Origin: Pararobbsia alpina
GTDB lineage: Bacteria; Pseudomonadota; Gammaproteobacteria; Burkholderiales; Burkholderiaceae
Length of the DNA stretch: 33,385 nucleotides
Direction of reading: 5' to 3'
Assembly: GCF_902859895.1 (NCBI RefSeq)
Contig: NZ_CADIKM010000044.1
Location: 1 to 33,385 of the forward strand
The first letter of the stretch is position 1. Every line of letters starts with the position of its first letter. This document shows, in pieces, positions 33,200 to 33,385 of this stretch. A model generated the notes under the pieces. That model searched no databases, was not told the DNA's origin, and saw nothing but the letters and a program-made list of their open reading frames with translations. Made by a program: the position numbers and the translations under genes.

Positions 33200-33385
33200 T
33201 CAATAGGCGAACTTTTGATAACTCTCCGGGCCGCCAGGGGCATTCAGTGCATCGACACGCGGCATATGTCGCAGGAGCCGCTTGGCACGGGGACTCAGGC
33301 GCTGGTCAGCATCGACGGGCACATCGATATGGACCTCGGGACGCAAATACCAGCTTCGGCTGTAACCGATCACGACCATGGGGCG
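33200..33385 (-). CDS. C-terminal part of an unrecognised gene (cut by window edge)
   Basis: An open frame enters from the right edge and ends with TGA at 33200-33202. The visible 61 residues include MVVIGYSRSWYLRPEVHIDV, SPRAKRLLRHMP and the end GGPESYQKFAY. Composition and codon use look like real coding sequence. An in-frame ATG at 33379 could make it a complete small protein of 59 residues, but the upstream sequence is not available. I do not recognise the family. Confidence 0.45.
   Translation of the reverse strand, partial: RPMVVIGYSRSWYLRPEVHIDVPVDADQRLSPRAKRLLRHMPRVDALNAPGGPESYQKFAY

Noticed and set aside
1-33385. CRISPR array, tRNA or rRNA genes
   Set aside because: No spaced direct repeats of CRISPR type and no tRNA or rRNA sequence were recognised on reading through the window.

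Overview
The window looks like an accessory region of a high-GC betaproteobacterium of the Burkholderiaceae (Paraburkholderia, Caballeronia or Burkholderia type). The 16-stranded porin, the cardiolipin synthase, the kinase halves and the IS1182/IS30 pieces are of types common there. At least six gene remnants and several insertion-sequence scars suggest a megaplasmid or genomic island. Organism identity is inferred from protein style only.

Left part (1-6572): the first codons of an IS1182-type transposase run off the left edge. A stretch without recognisable genes follows, then a very large chimeric hybrid sensor kinase (PAS-HisKA-HATPase-REC-GAF-PAS-HisKA-HATPase). Its two halves differ clearly in base composition. 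Next come a tyrosine-recombinase fragment abutting an oppositely oriented, frameshifted IS30-type transposase fragment, and a 150-bp inverted-repeat element flanked by CTAG that sits exactly on the stop codon of a porin gene.

Middle part A (6981-13209): a nitrogen-compound uptake and breakdown cluster. A DUF1989 protein and a complete polar-amino-acid-type ABC importer lie on the plus strand. Converging on them from the minus strand are a ureohydrolase, an AtzH/HpxZ-like small protein and an amidase-signature hydrolase. The ureohydrolase has lost its C-terminal third and second metal motif. Substrate unknown; a guanidino, ureido or carboxylated-urea compound is my inference.

Middle part B (13210-18430): a chloride-channel remnant, a small unknown protein, a secondary-alcohol dehydrogenase of the isopropanol dehydrogenase type, a truncated membrane methyltransferase, a cardiolipin synthase and a VapBC toxin-antitoxin pair.

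Right part (18601-33056): a polyol catabolic island on one strand, matching the Brucella/Rhizobiales erythritol system. It has a SorC regulator (EryD-like), erythritol kinase (EryA), erythritol-phosphate dehydrogenase (EryB), tetrulose-phosphate epimerase (EryC), a DUF2291 protein, a ribose-type ABC importer (ATPase, permease, binding protein), a TIM-like isomerase (EryH) and an RpiB-like isomerase (EryI). Together these are predicted to import erythritol and turn it into D-erythrose 4-phosphate. A second, divergent FGGY kinase and a second GlpD-like FAD dehydrogenase follow. They are not needed for the known erythritol route, so they may add another polyol; this pair is the most interesting unexplained piece. 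A short dehydrogenase remnant and the end of an unrecognised gene close the window.
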